From: Lachnospiraceae bacterium C10 | Lineage (GTDB): Bacteria; Bacillota; Clostridia; Lachnospirales; Lachnospiraceae | Direction of reading: 5' to 3' | Assembly: GCA_900100095.1 (NCBI GenBank) | Contig: FMTN01000006.1 | Span: 62,001-126,000 of the forward strand | Length of the DNA stretch: 64,000 bases | Shown here: in pieces, positions 34,136-43,276 of the stretch | Layout of the letters: each line of letters begins with the position of its first letter | Position numbering within the stretch: position 1 is the stretch's first letter | Translations under genes and position numbers: made by a program | The notes under the pieces: model-generated | Databases searched by the model: none | Told to the model about the DNA's origin: nothing | Seen by the model: only the letters and a program-made list of their open reading frames with translations

Positions 34136-35776
34136 GTGGAAATCAATACAATCGATGCCCAGCAGCTTGCTGGGATGTTCTTAGCGGGTGCTAAGTATCT
34201 TGAAGCTAAGAAAGACCATATTAATGAACTGAATGTTTTCCCGGTTCCGGATGGTGATACCGGTACGAACATGACCATGACCATTATGTCTGCTGCAATG
34301 GCAGTACATGAATTAAAGGATCCGGATATGAAGTCTGTATGTAAGGCTATTTCTTCCGGTTCTTTACGTGGAGCAAGAGGTAACTCCGGCGTTATTCTTT
34401 CACAGCTGTTTCGTGGCTTTACAAAGGTCATAAAGACAGAGCAGCAGCTGACGGTTTCAATCCTGAACGAGGCTTGTCAGAAGTCCTGTGAGACAGCATA
34501 TCGTGCTGTTATGAAGCCAAAGGAAGGAACCATTCTTACGGTAGCAAAGGGTGTGGCTGACAAGGCAGCTGAGCTTACAGGTACTACCGATGATATTGTG
34601 GCTTTCCTTGGACAGATTGTTGAGCATGCACAGGCTGTTCTGGAGCAGACTCCGGAAATGCTTCCGGTACTGAAGCAGGCAGGCGTGGTAGACTCCGGCG
34701 GAGCAGGTCTCCTTGAGGTTTTAACCGGTGCTTATGATTATCTTTGCGGTAAGACCATTGACTTAAGCTTTGGTGAGGCAGCGCCGGCAGAGGAAGAGGA
34801 GCAGGAAGCTCCGGTTCTTTTATACAAGACCGGTTATTCTCTGGTTACCACCGATGCCTTTGCAGCAGGAATCGATGCTGAACTTCGTTCCTACCTGGAG
34901 GGAATTGGCGGTAATGTCAAGGTAAGTGCATCCACACATGTAATCAAGGTTTCTCTTGATACCAATGAGCCTGGTAAGGCTGTGACACGTGCCCTGAAAT
35001 ATGGAGCGATTACCGATGTTTCTATCGTGAACCAGTCCGCTCCAAAGGTTGCAATGGAAGATGAGAAGACAGAGACGCCTGTTGCAGAGGCAGTGGCAGT
35101 GGAAGATACTCCTGCCAAGGCAATCGGATTTGTTGCTGTATCCATCGGTGATGGATTGAACGAAATCTTCAAGGGACTTGGAGCAGACTACATCATTGAA
35201 GGTGGTCAGACAATGAATCCAAGTACAGCCGATATCATCGATGCGATTCATAAAGTCAATGCCAAGACAGTGTTTGTTCTTCCGAACAATAAGAACATCG
35301 TCATGGCTGCAAAGCAGGCGGTGGATCTTGTAGAGGACAAACAGGTGATTGTTCTTCCTACAAAGACACTTCCACAGGGAATTACCGCATTGATTAATTT
35401 CATTCCGGATCAGAGTGCGGAGGAGAATAAGGAGCGCATGGAGGAGGAAATCACAAAGGTTAAGACCGGTGAGATTACCTATGCCGTCCGCGATACGATG
35501 ATCGACGATAAGGAGATCCACGAAGGTGATTACATGGGAATTACCGATAATGGAATTTCTGCTGTCGGCGCAGATATTGAGAAGACATTTATCGATATGT
35601 TACATACCATGGTAGATGAGGAATCCTCTCTTCTGTCAATCTATACCGGTTCCGATGCAACCGATGAAGTGACAGCGGCACTTCAGAAGGCTGTGGCAGA
35701 AGAGTTTGACGGGCTTGAAGTTGAACTGCAGACAGGCGGACAGCCGGTTTACTATTATGTGGTATCGGTAGAGTAA
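34136..35776 (+). CDS. fakA: DAK2 domain fatty acid kinase FakA (YloV-like)
   Basis: FakA phosphorylates exogenous fatty acids carried by FakB (DegV-family) proteins. The 546-residue protein has an N-terminal DAK2 kinase domain with NVFPVPDGDTGTNMTMTIMS (about 31-50, the Mg-ATP aspartates). Next comes SSGSLRGARGNSGVILSQL, a middle domain (about 215-300) and a C-terminal domain (about 330-545) with PNNKNIVMAAKQA. The start is GTG after AAGGAGG. No fakB/degV gene is in the window. recG follows with a 1-nt overlap. Confidence 0.93.
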   Translation: MEINTIDAQQLAGMFLAGAKYLEAKKDHINELNVFPVPDGDTGTNMTMTIMSAAMAVHELKDPDMKSVCKAISSGSLRGARGNSGVILSQLFRGFTKVIKTEQQLTVSILNEACQKSCETAYRAVMKPKEGTILTVAKGVADKAAELTGTTDDIVAFLGQIVEHAQAVLEQTPEMLPVLKQAGVVDSGGAGLLEVLTGAYDYLCGKTIDLSFGEAAPAEEEEQEAPVLLYKTGYSLVTTDAFAAGIDAELRSYLEGIGGNVKVSASTHVIKVSLDTNEPGKAVTRALKYGAITDVSIVNQSAPKVAMEDEKTETPVAEAVAVEDTPAKAIGFVAVSIGDGLNEIFKGLGADYIIEGGQTMNPSTADIIDAIHKVNAKTVFVLPNNKNIVMAAKQAVDLVEDKQVIVLPTKTLPQGITALINFIPDQSAEENKERMEEEITKVKTGEITYAVRDTMIDDKEIHEGDYMGITDNGISAVGADIEKTFIDMLHTMVDEESSLLSIYTGSDATDEVTAALQKAVAEEFDGLEVELQTGGQPVYYYVVSVE

Positions 35777-37836
35777 TGATGCGATTAGAAGATTCCATTA
35801 CGAAATTAAAAGGTATTGGTGAGAAAACGGCTGCTCTCTTCGGGAGAGTAGGCGTTTTCTCTTGTTATGACCTGATCACATTTTATCCGAGAACCTATTT
35901 TGCTTACCCGGATCCTTTGGAGGAGGAACCGTCTTCCGAGATGCTAGGTAAGCCTTTTTGCATTGCTGCAACCATTACGAATCCGGTGGGATCCCGCGGT
36001 GGTAAAATTCCTGTAACAACCACGCGAATCAAAAGTTTTGGATGTGAAATCGATTGTGTGTGGTACAGGACGCCTTATATCAGGCATCAGCTTGTGCCCG
36101 GGATACATCGCCTCTTTTACGGAATTCTTGAAAAACAGGGAAATCATTATAAGCTGCAGCAGGCGAAGGTTTATACACCGCAGGAATATACGAAGCTGCA
36201 GAACAGGCTGCAACCGGTGTATTCTCTGACGAAAGGTCTCAGTAATCAGACAGTGTGTAAGGCTGTTGACCTGGCTCTTACGATGTTAGACCAACAGCCG
36301 CAGGAATATATACCGGAGGCGTTTCGGAAGAAACGAAGGCTCATGTCATACCGTATGGCGCTTCGCCATCTTCATTTTCCGGATGATTTCGAAGATCTGA
36401 AAGAGGCAAGACGAAGGATCTGCTACAATGAATTCTTTGATTTTGCATTCGAAATGCGAAGAGAAAAAGAGGGGGAAGACGTTATACAAAATCCTTTCGT
36501 TTTTCAGAGTCTGAAGGAAAAAGATCGGGTTATGGAACAGCTTCCATATCAGCTGACAAGGGGACAACAGGATGCTTTAGACGATATTTTGAAAGATTTT
36601 CAGTCGGAGCATGTGACCCAGCGTCTGATTCAAGGGGATGTTGGAAGCGGCAAAACCATACTGGCATTTTTGGCTATGATCAGCTGTGCGGAAAATGGTT
36701 ATCAGACGGTTATGATGGCGCCGACGGAAGTTTTGGCCAGGCAGCACTATGAGACATTTGAGGAGCTGCTTAAAGCATACCATCTTCCGTACCGGGCTGT
36801 TTTACTGACCGGATCGGTGAAGGGGAAGAAGCGAAATGAGGTTCTTTCCAAAATTGCCTCCGGAGAAGCGGATTTTGTTCTGGGAACCCATGCGCTGTTT
36901 CAGGAGAAGGTAGCCTATCACCGGCTGGCACTTGCAATTACAGATGAACAGCACCGGTTCGGGGTAAAACAACGAAAGATGCTATCGGAGAAAGGGGAGT
37001 GTCCCTTCTCGATTGTGATGAGTGCCACACCGATCCCACGAACCCTGGCAATGATTCTGTATCAGAATATGAATATTTCTGTGATTTCAGATGTTCCGGC
37101 CAGACGTAAGCCAATCAAAAATGCTTTGATTACACCTGCGATGCGAACAAAGGCCTACCAGATGATTTTAAAAGAGATACAGGAGGGACATCAGGCAATG
37201 GTGATCTGTCCTCTGGTGGAGGAAAGTGAGAAAATGGACGGAGAAAATGTTACGGACTATGCCGAAAAACTCCGGGGGATGTTTCATGAACGTGCGACGG
37301 TGGGACTTTTGTATGGCCCGATGAAGCCGGAAGAAAAAGAAAAGGTGATGGAACAGTTTGCAAGCGGTCGGATCGATGTCCTTGTCTCTACAACGGTAAT
37401 CGAAGTCGGTGTCAATGTACCGAATGCGACGGTGATTATGATCGAAGATGCGCAACGGTTTGGTCTGGCACAGTTGCATCAGCTCAGAGGCCGGGTGGGC
37501 AGAGGGGATGCACAGTCCTATTGTATGTTTGTAGATACCTCGGGCGGAGCAAAGGCTCCGGAACGGCTTAAGGTTATGACCTCCAGTAATGACGGATTTT
37601 TCCTGGCAGAGAAGGATCTGAAGATGCGAGGCCCGGGAGATTTCTATGGGATTCGGCAAAGCGGTGATTTTGCATTTGCTCTTGCGGATCTGTATCAGGA
37701 TGGAGACCTGCTAAAAGAAGTGGGAGAAGATATGCAGGAATTCTTCTCTTCAGAGGAAAAAAGAAAGGACACGGAGCTTGATGCCATTAACAGGCATCTA
37801 AACTTCATGTCCAATGTAACCTATCACAATCTATGA
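35776..37836 (+). CDS. recG: ATP-dependent DNA helicase RecG
   Basis: RecG remodels stalled replication forks and D-loops. The 686-residue protein has an N-terminal wedge/OB domain (about 50-150) and helicase domains with Walker A GDVGSGKTILAFLAM (about 289-303). It has a DEQH box, AITDEQHRFG, rather than plain DEAD, then SATPIPRTLA and QLRGRVGRGD. The start codon overlaps the fakA stop. The last 6 nt overlap the 3' end of rqcH, which converges on it, so the two mRNAs must overlap. Confidence 0.96.
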   Translation: MMRLEDSITKLKGIGEKTAALFGRVGVFSCYDLITFYPRTYFAYPDPLEEEPSSEMLGKPFCIAATITNPVGSRGGKIPVTTTRIKSFGCEIDCVWYRTPYIRHQLVPGIHRLFYGILEKQGNHYKLQQAKVYTPQEYTKLQNRLQPVYSLTKGLSNQTVCKAVDLALTMLDQQPQEYIPEAFRKKRRLMSYRMALRHLHFPDDFEDLKEARRRICYNEFFDFAFEMRREKEGEDVIQNPFVFQSLKEKDRVMEQLPYQLTRGQQDALDDILKDFQSEHVTQRLIQGDVGSGKTILAFLAMISCAENGYQTVMMAPTEVLARQHYETFEELLKAYHLPYRAVLLTGSVKGKKRNEVLSKIASGEADFVLGTHALFQEKVAYHRLALAITDEQHRFGVKQRKMLSEKGECPFSIVMSATPIPRTLAMILYQNMNISVISDVPARRKPIKNALITPAMRTKAYQMILKEIQEGHQAMVICPLVEESEKMDGENVTDYAEKLRGMFHERATVGLLYGPMKPEEKEKVMEQFASGRIDVLVSTTVIEVGVNVPNATVIMIEDAQRFGLAQLHQLRGRVGRGDAQSYCMFVDTSGGAKAPERLKVMTSSNDGFFLAEKDLKMRGPGDFYGIRQSGDFAFALADLYQDGDLLKEVGEDMQEFFSSEEKRKDTELDAINRHLNFMSNVTYHNL

Positions 37837-39585
37837 TGATTCATCGATTCTTTTCACACCGCGGATCTGAGGGTGGATCATCATGGAATAGTTGGTGTAG
37901 TAAACAACAAATCCCGGTGCGGCGCCGGAAGGTTTCTTTACATTTTTCTTTTGCAAGTAGTCGATTTCCAGTTTTTCGGAAATACGACCACTGGAGTAGT
38001 AACCGGCAAGCTCGGCGGCAATCATAAATACATCATCCGGAAGTTCCTCGCCTTCGGTCTTTACGATGACATGAGAGCCCGGAATCTTCTTGGCGTGGAA
38101 CCACCAGTCATTTCCGGTTGCCTTTTTAAAGGTCAGCATATCATTCTGATAATTGTTTTTACCAACGTAAATATGGAAGCCATCCTCAGTGACAAAGTGC
38201 AGAGGGTGGCTTTTTCCGGCTTTTTCCTTTTTGTTTCTGGAATGTTTATGAATATAGCCGAATTCTTCCAGTTCCGCCCGGATTTCATCCAGGTCATTGG
38301 AACTTTCTGCAATCTCAAGGCTGCTCATGATGGCAGAAAGGTGTTCCACAGTTTTTTGCGTCTCTTCAATCTGCTCTGTCAGGGCGACCTTTGTTCGCTT
38401 GCATTTTGTATATTTGTCAAAATAGCGCTGCGCGTTTTCCATTGGTGTTTTTGTGTTATCCAAAGGAATGGTGATCTCGGTGTTATCATAGTAATTGGTG
38501 ACAGTGGCCGAGGACTGCCCAGGAGCGATTTGGTAGCCGTATGTATGCAGCAGTTCTCCGTAGATCCGGTACTGGTCCATCTTTTCGGTATCCTTCATTT
38601 GGTGGAGCTGAAGGTCAAGCTTTTTGCTTTCGCGTTCGAGTAAGGTTTTAACGGAACGCCGAAGGTCGGAGGAACGCTGTTTCATATTGGAGTAGAGCGC
38701 TTTCTTGGCGTAATACTGCTCTAAAACCTCTGAGACGGTTGTGTAGGTGTTCTTTGCACAGTGTCCTTCGTATGCATTTAATGGAAAAGCGCTGAATTCA
38801 ACGGGATGCTGATCCTGCGGATCCAGATAGATTGTCGGTGTGCTTTCCTGTTCCATGGCATGCAGCATACGGCAGAAGGCATCATACAGTGCCTTCTTTT
38901 CCTCTGTGGACAGTGAGGCAGTTGGTGCATCGGAATCCACCTGTACCATGGAACACAGCTGGTGAACCGATGTGGATGAAAATCCGATGACAGAGGAAAG
39001 GATTGCTTTGTAGATGGAAAGCGGACGCGAGAGAATCTCATTTACAAAGTGATCTTCATCAATGTCTGTCGGCTGGTATTTGTTTTCCTGGGACGGGATG
39101 AAGTAGGATCTTCCCGGGAGCACCTCGCGGACAGAGCTCACCTGTGCAGGAATACGTTTGATGGAGTCGAGAATTTTCTGATCTTCATCACAAAAAATAA
39201 TATTGGAATGTTTTCCCATAATCTCGACGTAAAGATACTTTGTCGCAGGATCACCGAGTTCGTTTAAATGGGACAATCGAAAGGACAGAACACGCTCAAA
39301 TCCAATCTGTTTGATTTCGTCGATTTGAGCACTGCCGATGTACTTTCTTAAAAGCATGCAAAAGTTAGGCGCACTAAGCGGTGCCTGCTTGTTTTGGGAT
39401 GTAAGATAGATCAGCGGAAGAGAAGCGTTTGCTGAAATCAAAAGAAGATACTTCTGTCCGTTGTTTTTCACTGTAATTATAAGCTCTTCCGGTTCCGGCT
39501 GCGCAATTTTAACAATGCGTCCTCCCTGCAGGGAACTTTGTAATTCCTTTGAAAGAGCGTGAAGTGTAATTCCGTTAAATGCCAT
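37831..39585 (-). CDS. rqcH: Rqc2/NEMF homologue RqcH (NFACT family)
   Basis: RqcH binds stalled 50S subunits carrying peptidyl-tRNA and adds C-terminal alanine tails. The 584-residue protein shows the NFACT-N domain (MAFNGITLHALSKELQ; GFERVLSFRL near 90-99, matching the region of the catalytic Asp-Arg pair, here Glu-Arg), helix-hairpin-helix and coiled-coil regions (about 230-430), and the NFACT-R domain (DWWFHAKKIPGSHVIVKT). It was formerly annotated as fibronectin-binding protein. GAGGAG precedes the ATG on the minus strand. The gene converges on and overlaps recG. Confidence 0.94.
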   Translation of the reverse strand: MAFNGITLHALSKELQSSLQGGRIVKIAQPEPEELIITVKNNGQKYLLLISANASLPLIYLTSQNKQAPLSAPNFCMLLRKYIGSAQIDEIKQIGFERVLSFRLSHLNELGDPATKYLYVEIMGKHSNIIFCDEDQKILDSIKRIPAQVSSVREVLPGRSYFIPSQENKYQPTDIDEDHFVNEILSRPLSIYKAILSSVIGFSSTSVHQLCSMVQVDSDAPTASLSTEEKKALYDAFCRMLHAMEQESTPTIYLDPQDQHPVEFSAFPLNAYEGHCAKNTYTTVSEVLEQYYAKKALYSNMKQRSSDLRRSVKTLLERESKKLDLQLHQMKDTEKMDQYRIYGELLHTYGYQIAPGQSSATVTNYYDNTEITIPLDNTKTPMENAQRYFDKYTKCKRTKVALTEQIEETQKTVEHLSAIMSSLEIAESSNDLDEIRAELEEFGYIHKHSRNKKEKAGKSHPLHFVTEDGFHIYVGKNNYQNDMLTFKKATGNDWWFHAKKIPGSHVIVKTEGEELPDDVFMIAAELAGYYSSGRISEKLEIDYLQKKNVKKPSGAAPGFVVYYTNYSMMIHPQIRGVKRIDESS

Positions 39586-39661
39586 GTATTTCTCCTCATT
39601 TATTAATGCGTATAGATTATATTATAGCCTAGGTGTCAATAACGAAGGATTGTATACACAT

Positions 39662-39690
39662 TTGACGGAAAAGATAAGTTGGACTATAAT
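39662..39690 (+). promoter_or_regulatory. Promoter for the yicC-remA-gmk-rpoZ operon
   Basis: TTGACG (39662-39667), a 17-bp spacer and a perfect TATAAT (39685-39690) lie 34 nt before the yicC start. It is one of the best sigma-A promoters in the window. The intergenic region (39586-39661) must also hold the divergent rqcH promoter; a TTGACA on the minus strand is present there but its -10 spacing is unclear. Confidence 0.75.
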
Positions 39691-39723
39691 AAATTGGATT
39701 GTCTTCTAAAGGGAGGTAATGTT

Positions 39724-40602
39724 ATGGCATATAGTATGACAGGTTTTGGTCACTATGAATATCAGGAAGGGAACGAGAAGATGACAGCTGTCATTCACAG
39801 TGTGAATCACCGCTATCTTGACGTAAGTGTCAAGCTTTCCCGGAAACTTTCTTCACATGAGATGGAGATTCGGAATCTGATAAAGCAAAAGATCAGCAGG
39901 GGAAAGGTTGATGTTACCATTTCCTATGAGTCCACCGGAAGTGCAAAGGAAGAGATTTGCTATAATCCGGAGCGGGCGAAGAGTTATATCGACAGTCTGC
40001 GTTCCATGGCTTCCGAGTTTGATATCGTGGATGATATTACCGTGACAAAAATAGCAAGGCTTCCGGATGTTTTTGAAGTCATTGCTGCTGCGGAAGACGA
40101 AGAACATCTGATGCAGATGGTTCAAAAGGTGACAGATGGTGCTTTGGACGTTTTTCTTGATAACAGGAGTCAGGAAGGCAAACGCCTGGTAGATGATCTG
40201 AATGAGAAGATCGATGAGATGGAGCGGGTCGTTTCTGCTGTTGAGGAGAGAGAACCGGCGATCATTGAAGAATATAAGGAGCGATTGAAGACAAAGATTG
40301 CATCCTTATTGGAAGACTCTCAGATCGATGAAAACCGCCTTGCAATGGAAGTTACCATCATGGCAGATAAATTGTGCGTAGATGAGGAAATGGTTCGGTT
40401 AAAGAGCCATATACAGGAGGCCAGAGAGACTTTAAACAGTGAAGGCGATATCGGCCGTAAGATGGATTTTTTGGCTCAGGAGATGAACCGTGAGGCAAAT
40501 ACCATTCTTTCCAAATCGACGGATGTAACCGTGGCGGATCTTGGAATCACGTTGAAGACTCTGATCGAAAAGATAAGAGAACAGATTCAAAATCTTGAAT
40601 AG
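39724..40602 (+). CDS. YicC/YloC family endoribonuclease
   Basis: This 292-residue protein has the YicC N-terminal domain (MAYSMTGFGHYE; NHRYLDVSVKLSRKL) and the C-terminal DUF1732 region (EVTIMADKLCVDEEMVRLKS; FLAQEMNREANTILSKS). E. coli YicC and Bacillus YloC are reported RNA endonucleases. ATG 39724 follows GGGAGGT by 6 nt. A longer frame from 39679 overlaps the promoter. The order yicC-remA-gmk-rpoZ is conserved in Firmicutes. Confidence 0.93.
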   Translation: MAYSMTGFGHYEYQEGNEKMTAVIHSVNHRYLDVSVKLSRKLSSHEMEIRNLIKQKISRGKVDVTISYESTGSAKEEICYNPERAKSYIDSLRSMASEFDIVDDITVTKIARLPDVFEVIAAAEDEEHLMQMVQKVTDGALDVFLDNRSQEGKRLVDDLNEKIDEMERVVSAVEEREPAIIEEYKERLKTKIASLLEDSQIDENRLAMEVTIMADKLCVDEEMVRLKSHIQEARETLNSEGDIGRKMDFLAQEMNREANTILSKSTDVTVADLGITLKTLIEKIREQIQNLE

Positions 40603-40610
40603 AGGATTCT

Positions 40611-40859
40611 ATGCAGTTTATACATATTGGTTATGGCAATCTGGTGAGTTCCGATAAAATTCTTTGCATGGTTTCACCGGACTCTGCTCCAATCAAACGT
40701 CTGGTGATGCGGGCTAAAGAGGAGAATATGCTAATCGATGCCAGCCAGGGACGTAAAACAAAGGGTGTTATCATCCTTTCAGACGGAAGAGTGATCCTTA
40801 CGGCGCTTTTGCCGGAGACGATCGCATCCCGTATGTCTGTGAAAGAACAGGATGATTAA
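40611..40859 (+). CDS. remA: Extracellular matrix regulator RemA family (DUF370)
   Basis: The 82-residue protein matches RemA (FIHIGYGNLVSSDKILCMVS, residues 3-22; DASQGRKTKGVIILSDGRVI). RemA is a small oligomeric DNA-binding protein that activates biofilm matrix operons in Bacillus. In Clostridia it is conserved beside gmk, but its targets are unknown. It starts 8 nt after yicC. Confidence 0.94.
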   Translation: MQFIHIGYGNLVSSDKILCMVSPDSAPIKRLVMRAKEENMLIDASQGRKTKGVIILSDGRVILTALLPETIASRMSVKEQDD

Positions 40860-40881
40860 ATTAAATAAAGGAAGTAAAATT

Positions 40882-41520
40882 ATGAATCAGGATCGAGGAC
40901 TTGTGGTGGTTCTTTCCGGATTTTCCGGAGCAGGAAAGGGAACCATTATGAAACATCTTTTGTCAAAGTATCCGGATTGTTATCATCTTTCCATTTCTGC
41001 TACAACAAGAGGAAAGCGAACAGGAGAAGAGGACGGCCGGGAATACTTCTTTAAGACAAGAGAAGAATTTGATGAAATGGTCAAAAACAATGAGTTTTTG
41101 GAGCATGCTACCTTTAACGGTAACTCCTATGGAACTCCGAAAGCGTATGTCGAGAAACTTGTGAATGAGGGTAAGGATGTTATCCTTGAGATCGAGGTTC
41201 AGGGAGCGCTACAGGTAAAAGAGATTTTCCCGGAAGCACTCCTTTTGTTTGTTACTCCTCCGTCAGCAGAGGCATTAAAGTCCCGCCTGGTGGGAAGAGG
41301 AACGGAGACAGCGGAAGTTGTGGCTCAGCGCCTTGCCATTTCCAGCAAAGAATCTAAGCTCATGTCAAAATACGACTATCTGATCATCAATGATGTGATT
41401 GATGATGCGGTTGAGCGGGTTCATAACATTATTAGAAGCCAGCATTATGCTACAAAATATAACAAAGCTGCCATTTCAGATTTACAGCAGCAGCTCATGG
41501 TATTTGCGAAAGGAGAATAG
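40882..41520 (+). CDS. gmk: Guanylate kinase
   Basis: Gmk phosphorylates GMP to GDP. The P-loop reads LSGFSGAGKGTIMK (about residues 10-23), followed by ISATTRGKRTGEEDGREYFF. At 212 residues it is normal length. I chose ATG 40882 over 40852 because AAAGGAAG (40866-40873) lies 8 nt upstream, while 40852 lies inside remA with no box. The P-loop has Phe where most Gmk have Pro (GPSG), a minor change. rpoZ follows with a 1-nt gap. Confidence 0.96.
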   Translation: MNQDRGLVVVLSGFSGAGKGTIMKHLLSKYPDCYHLSISATTRGKRTGEEDGREYFFKTREEFDEMVKNNEFLEHATFNGNSYGTPKAYVEKLVNEGKDVILEIEVQGALQVKEIFPEALLLFVTPPSAEALKSRLVGRGTETAEVVAQRLAISSKESKLMSKYDYLIINDVIDDAVERVHNIIRSQHYATKYNKAAISDLQQQLMVFAKGE

Positions 41521-41521
41521 T

Positions 41522-41926
41522 ATGATCCATCCATCTTATGTTGAACTTATGAAGGTTGTTAATGAAGGTGCCGATGTAGGTGAGGAGCCGGTTGTTAACA
41601 GTCGTTACAGTATTGTTTGCGCTACTGCAAAGCGTGCCCGCCAGATCATCGATGGAAAAGAGCCGATGGTTAATTATCATTTAGGTGATAAGCCTCTTTC
41701 TGTTGCAGTTGAGGAGTTAAACGACAGCTCTCTTCGTATTCTGACTGATGAGGAGGCAGAAGAGAAGCAGGCGGAGGTTGATCACGCAAAAGAGATTCTT
41801 CGTCAGCGCCGTGCTGAGGCAGAGCGTATTGCAGCTGAGAAGGCTGCAGCTGAGGCTGAAGCAAAAGAGAAAGAAAACGAGGAAGAGGCTGAGGCTGAGG
41901 AACAGGAAGAAGTCGGAGAAGAGTAA
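41522..41926 (+). CDS. rpoZ: DNA-directed RNA polymerase omega subunit with long acidic tail
   Basis: Residues about 1-80 are the omega core (MIHPSYVELM; SRYSIVCATAKRARQI). Omega stabilises the beta-prime subunit. The remaining ~55 residues are an Ala/Glu/Arg-rich, then strongly acidic helical tail, making 134 residues against about 70-90 in most bacteria. ATG 41522 follows AAAGGAG. The longer frame from 41399 lies inside gmk. The position after gmk is the universal gmk-rpoZ arrangement. Confidence 0.94.
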   Translation: MIHPSYVELMKVVNEGADVGEEPVVNSRYSIVCATAKRARQIIDGKEPMVNYHLGDKPLSVAVEELNDSSLRILTDEEAEEKQAEVDHAKEILRQRRAEAERIAAEKAAAEAEAKEKENEEEAEAEEQEEVGEE

Positions 41927-41929
41927 TAT

Positions 41930-43276
41930 ATGATGAAGTTATACTTTGTGTCCCTTGGCTGCGATAAGAACCTGGTAGACGCGGAACACATGTTATCTCT
42001 TCTTTCAGCAGATGGTTATGAAATAACAGAGGATGAGGCAGAGGCTGATGTGATTGTTGTCAACAGCTGCTGCTTCATTTCTGATGCTGCAGAAGAGAGT
42101 GTAAATACAATCATCGACCTTGCAAGATATAAGACCGAGGGTCATCTTAAGGCATTGATTGTAACAGGATGTCTTTCACAGCGCTTTACCGAAGAGATGA
42201 AAGTGGAGATTCCTGAGGTTGATGGCATCATTGGTACAAGCTCCTACGATGAGATTACTGCTGTGTTACGCCGTGTTCTTAAAGGAGAAAAGCAGGTGAC
42301 GGCAGTATCGAATCTTGCCCGTATTCCGGAAGACAAGGGCCGTATTGTTACAACCGGCGGTCATTATGCATATCTTAAGATTGCAGAGGGATGTGACAAG
42401 AATTGTTCCTACTGTATTATTCCTAAGATTCGCGGACCGTATCGAAGCATTCCGATGGAGCGCATTTTAGACGAAGCGAAAAAGCTTGTGGCAGACGGTG
42501 TTCGTGAGCTGATTTTAGTTGCGCAGGAGACGACAATTTACGGTAGTGATCTTTACGGTAAGAAGTCTCTGCCGCTCCTTTTGAAAAAACTCGGAGAACT
42601 GAAGGGTCTTGCCTGGATTCGTATTTTATACGCTTATCCGGAAGAAATTGATGATGAATTGATTGAAGAAATTGCTACCAATCCAAAGGTTTGTCATTAT
42701 ATCGATATGCCGATTCAGCATGCCAATGACTATATTCTCGGCCGTATGGGACGTAGAACCAATCAGCAGGATATTATCCATGTTGTCAAGAAGCTTCGTG
42801 AGAGAATTCCTGATATGTGTATCCGAACCACATTGATCTGTGGTTTCCCGGGTGAAACAGAGCAGATGCATCAGGAACAGATTTCTTTTATGAAAGAGAT
42901 GGAATTTGACCGTCTCGGTTCTTTCCCGTTTTCACCGGAAGATGGTACGGTTGCTTTCGAAATGCCGGATCAGGTCCCGGATGTGACCAAGAACATATGG
43001 TATGACGAAATCATGAGAGTACAGCAGGAGATTACGTTCCGTAAGAACGAATCTCTTGTGGGAAAAGAGTTTGAAGTATTCATTGAGGGTGAAATTCCAA
43101 AGGACCGGGTATATGTCGGTCGTACCTACCGTGATGCACCTGGGGTAGACGGTCTTGTGTTTATGGATCGTGATATCCAAAGAATGTCAGGTGATCTGGT
43201 TCGGGTTAAAATCACCAAAACCCATGAGTACGATTTAATAGGAGAAATTATCGATGAAAATGAATCTACCGAATAA
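41930..43276 (+). CDS. rimO: Ribosomal protein S12 methylthiotransferase RimO
   Basis: RimO methylthiolates an aspartate of S12. The 448-residue protein shows the UPF0004 domain (VSLGCDKNLVDAEHM, about residues 7-21), radical SAM cluster EGCDKNCSYCIIPKIRGPYR (about 149-168) and a TRAM domain (about 380-445). LGCDKNLVD and the RGPYRS sequence separate it from MiaB. It begins 3 nt after rpoZ and overlaps pgsA by 23 nt. Confidence 0.96.
   Translation: MMKLYFVSLGCDKNLVDAEHMLSLLSADGYEITEDEAEADVIVVNSCCFISDAAEESVNTIIDLARYKTEGHLKALIVTGCLSQRFTEEMKVEIPEVDGIIGTSSYDEITAVLRRVLKGEKQVTAVSNLARIPEDKGRIVTTGGHYAYLKIAEGCDKNCSYCIIPKIRGPYRSIPMERILDEAKKLVADGVRELILVAQETTIYGSDLYGKKSLPLLLKKLGELKGLAWIRILYAYPEEIDDELIEEIATNPKVCHYIDMPIQHANDYILGRMGRRTNQQDIIHVVKKLRERIPDMCIRTTLICGFPGETEQMHQEQISFMKEMEFDRLGSFPFSPEDGTVAFEMPDQVPDVTKNIWYDEIMRVQQEITFRKNESLVGKEFEVFIEGEIPKDRVYVGRTYRDAPGVDGLVFMDRDIQRMSGDLVRVKITKTHEYDLIGEIIDENESTE

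Noticed and set aside
34820-35521. 233-codon frame antisense to fakA
   Set aside because: No SD or family motif, and it lies wholly in a conserved coding region.
37873-38643. 256-codon open frame on the + strand opposite rqcH
   Set aside because: It lies antisense inside a strongly supported gene, has no ribosome binding site and reads as a hydrophobic shadow of the other strand.
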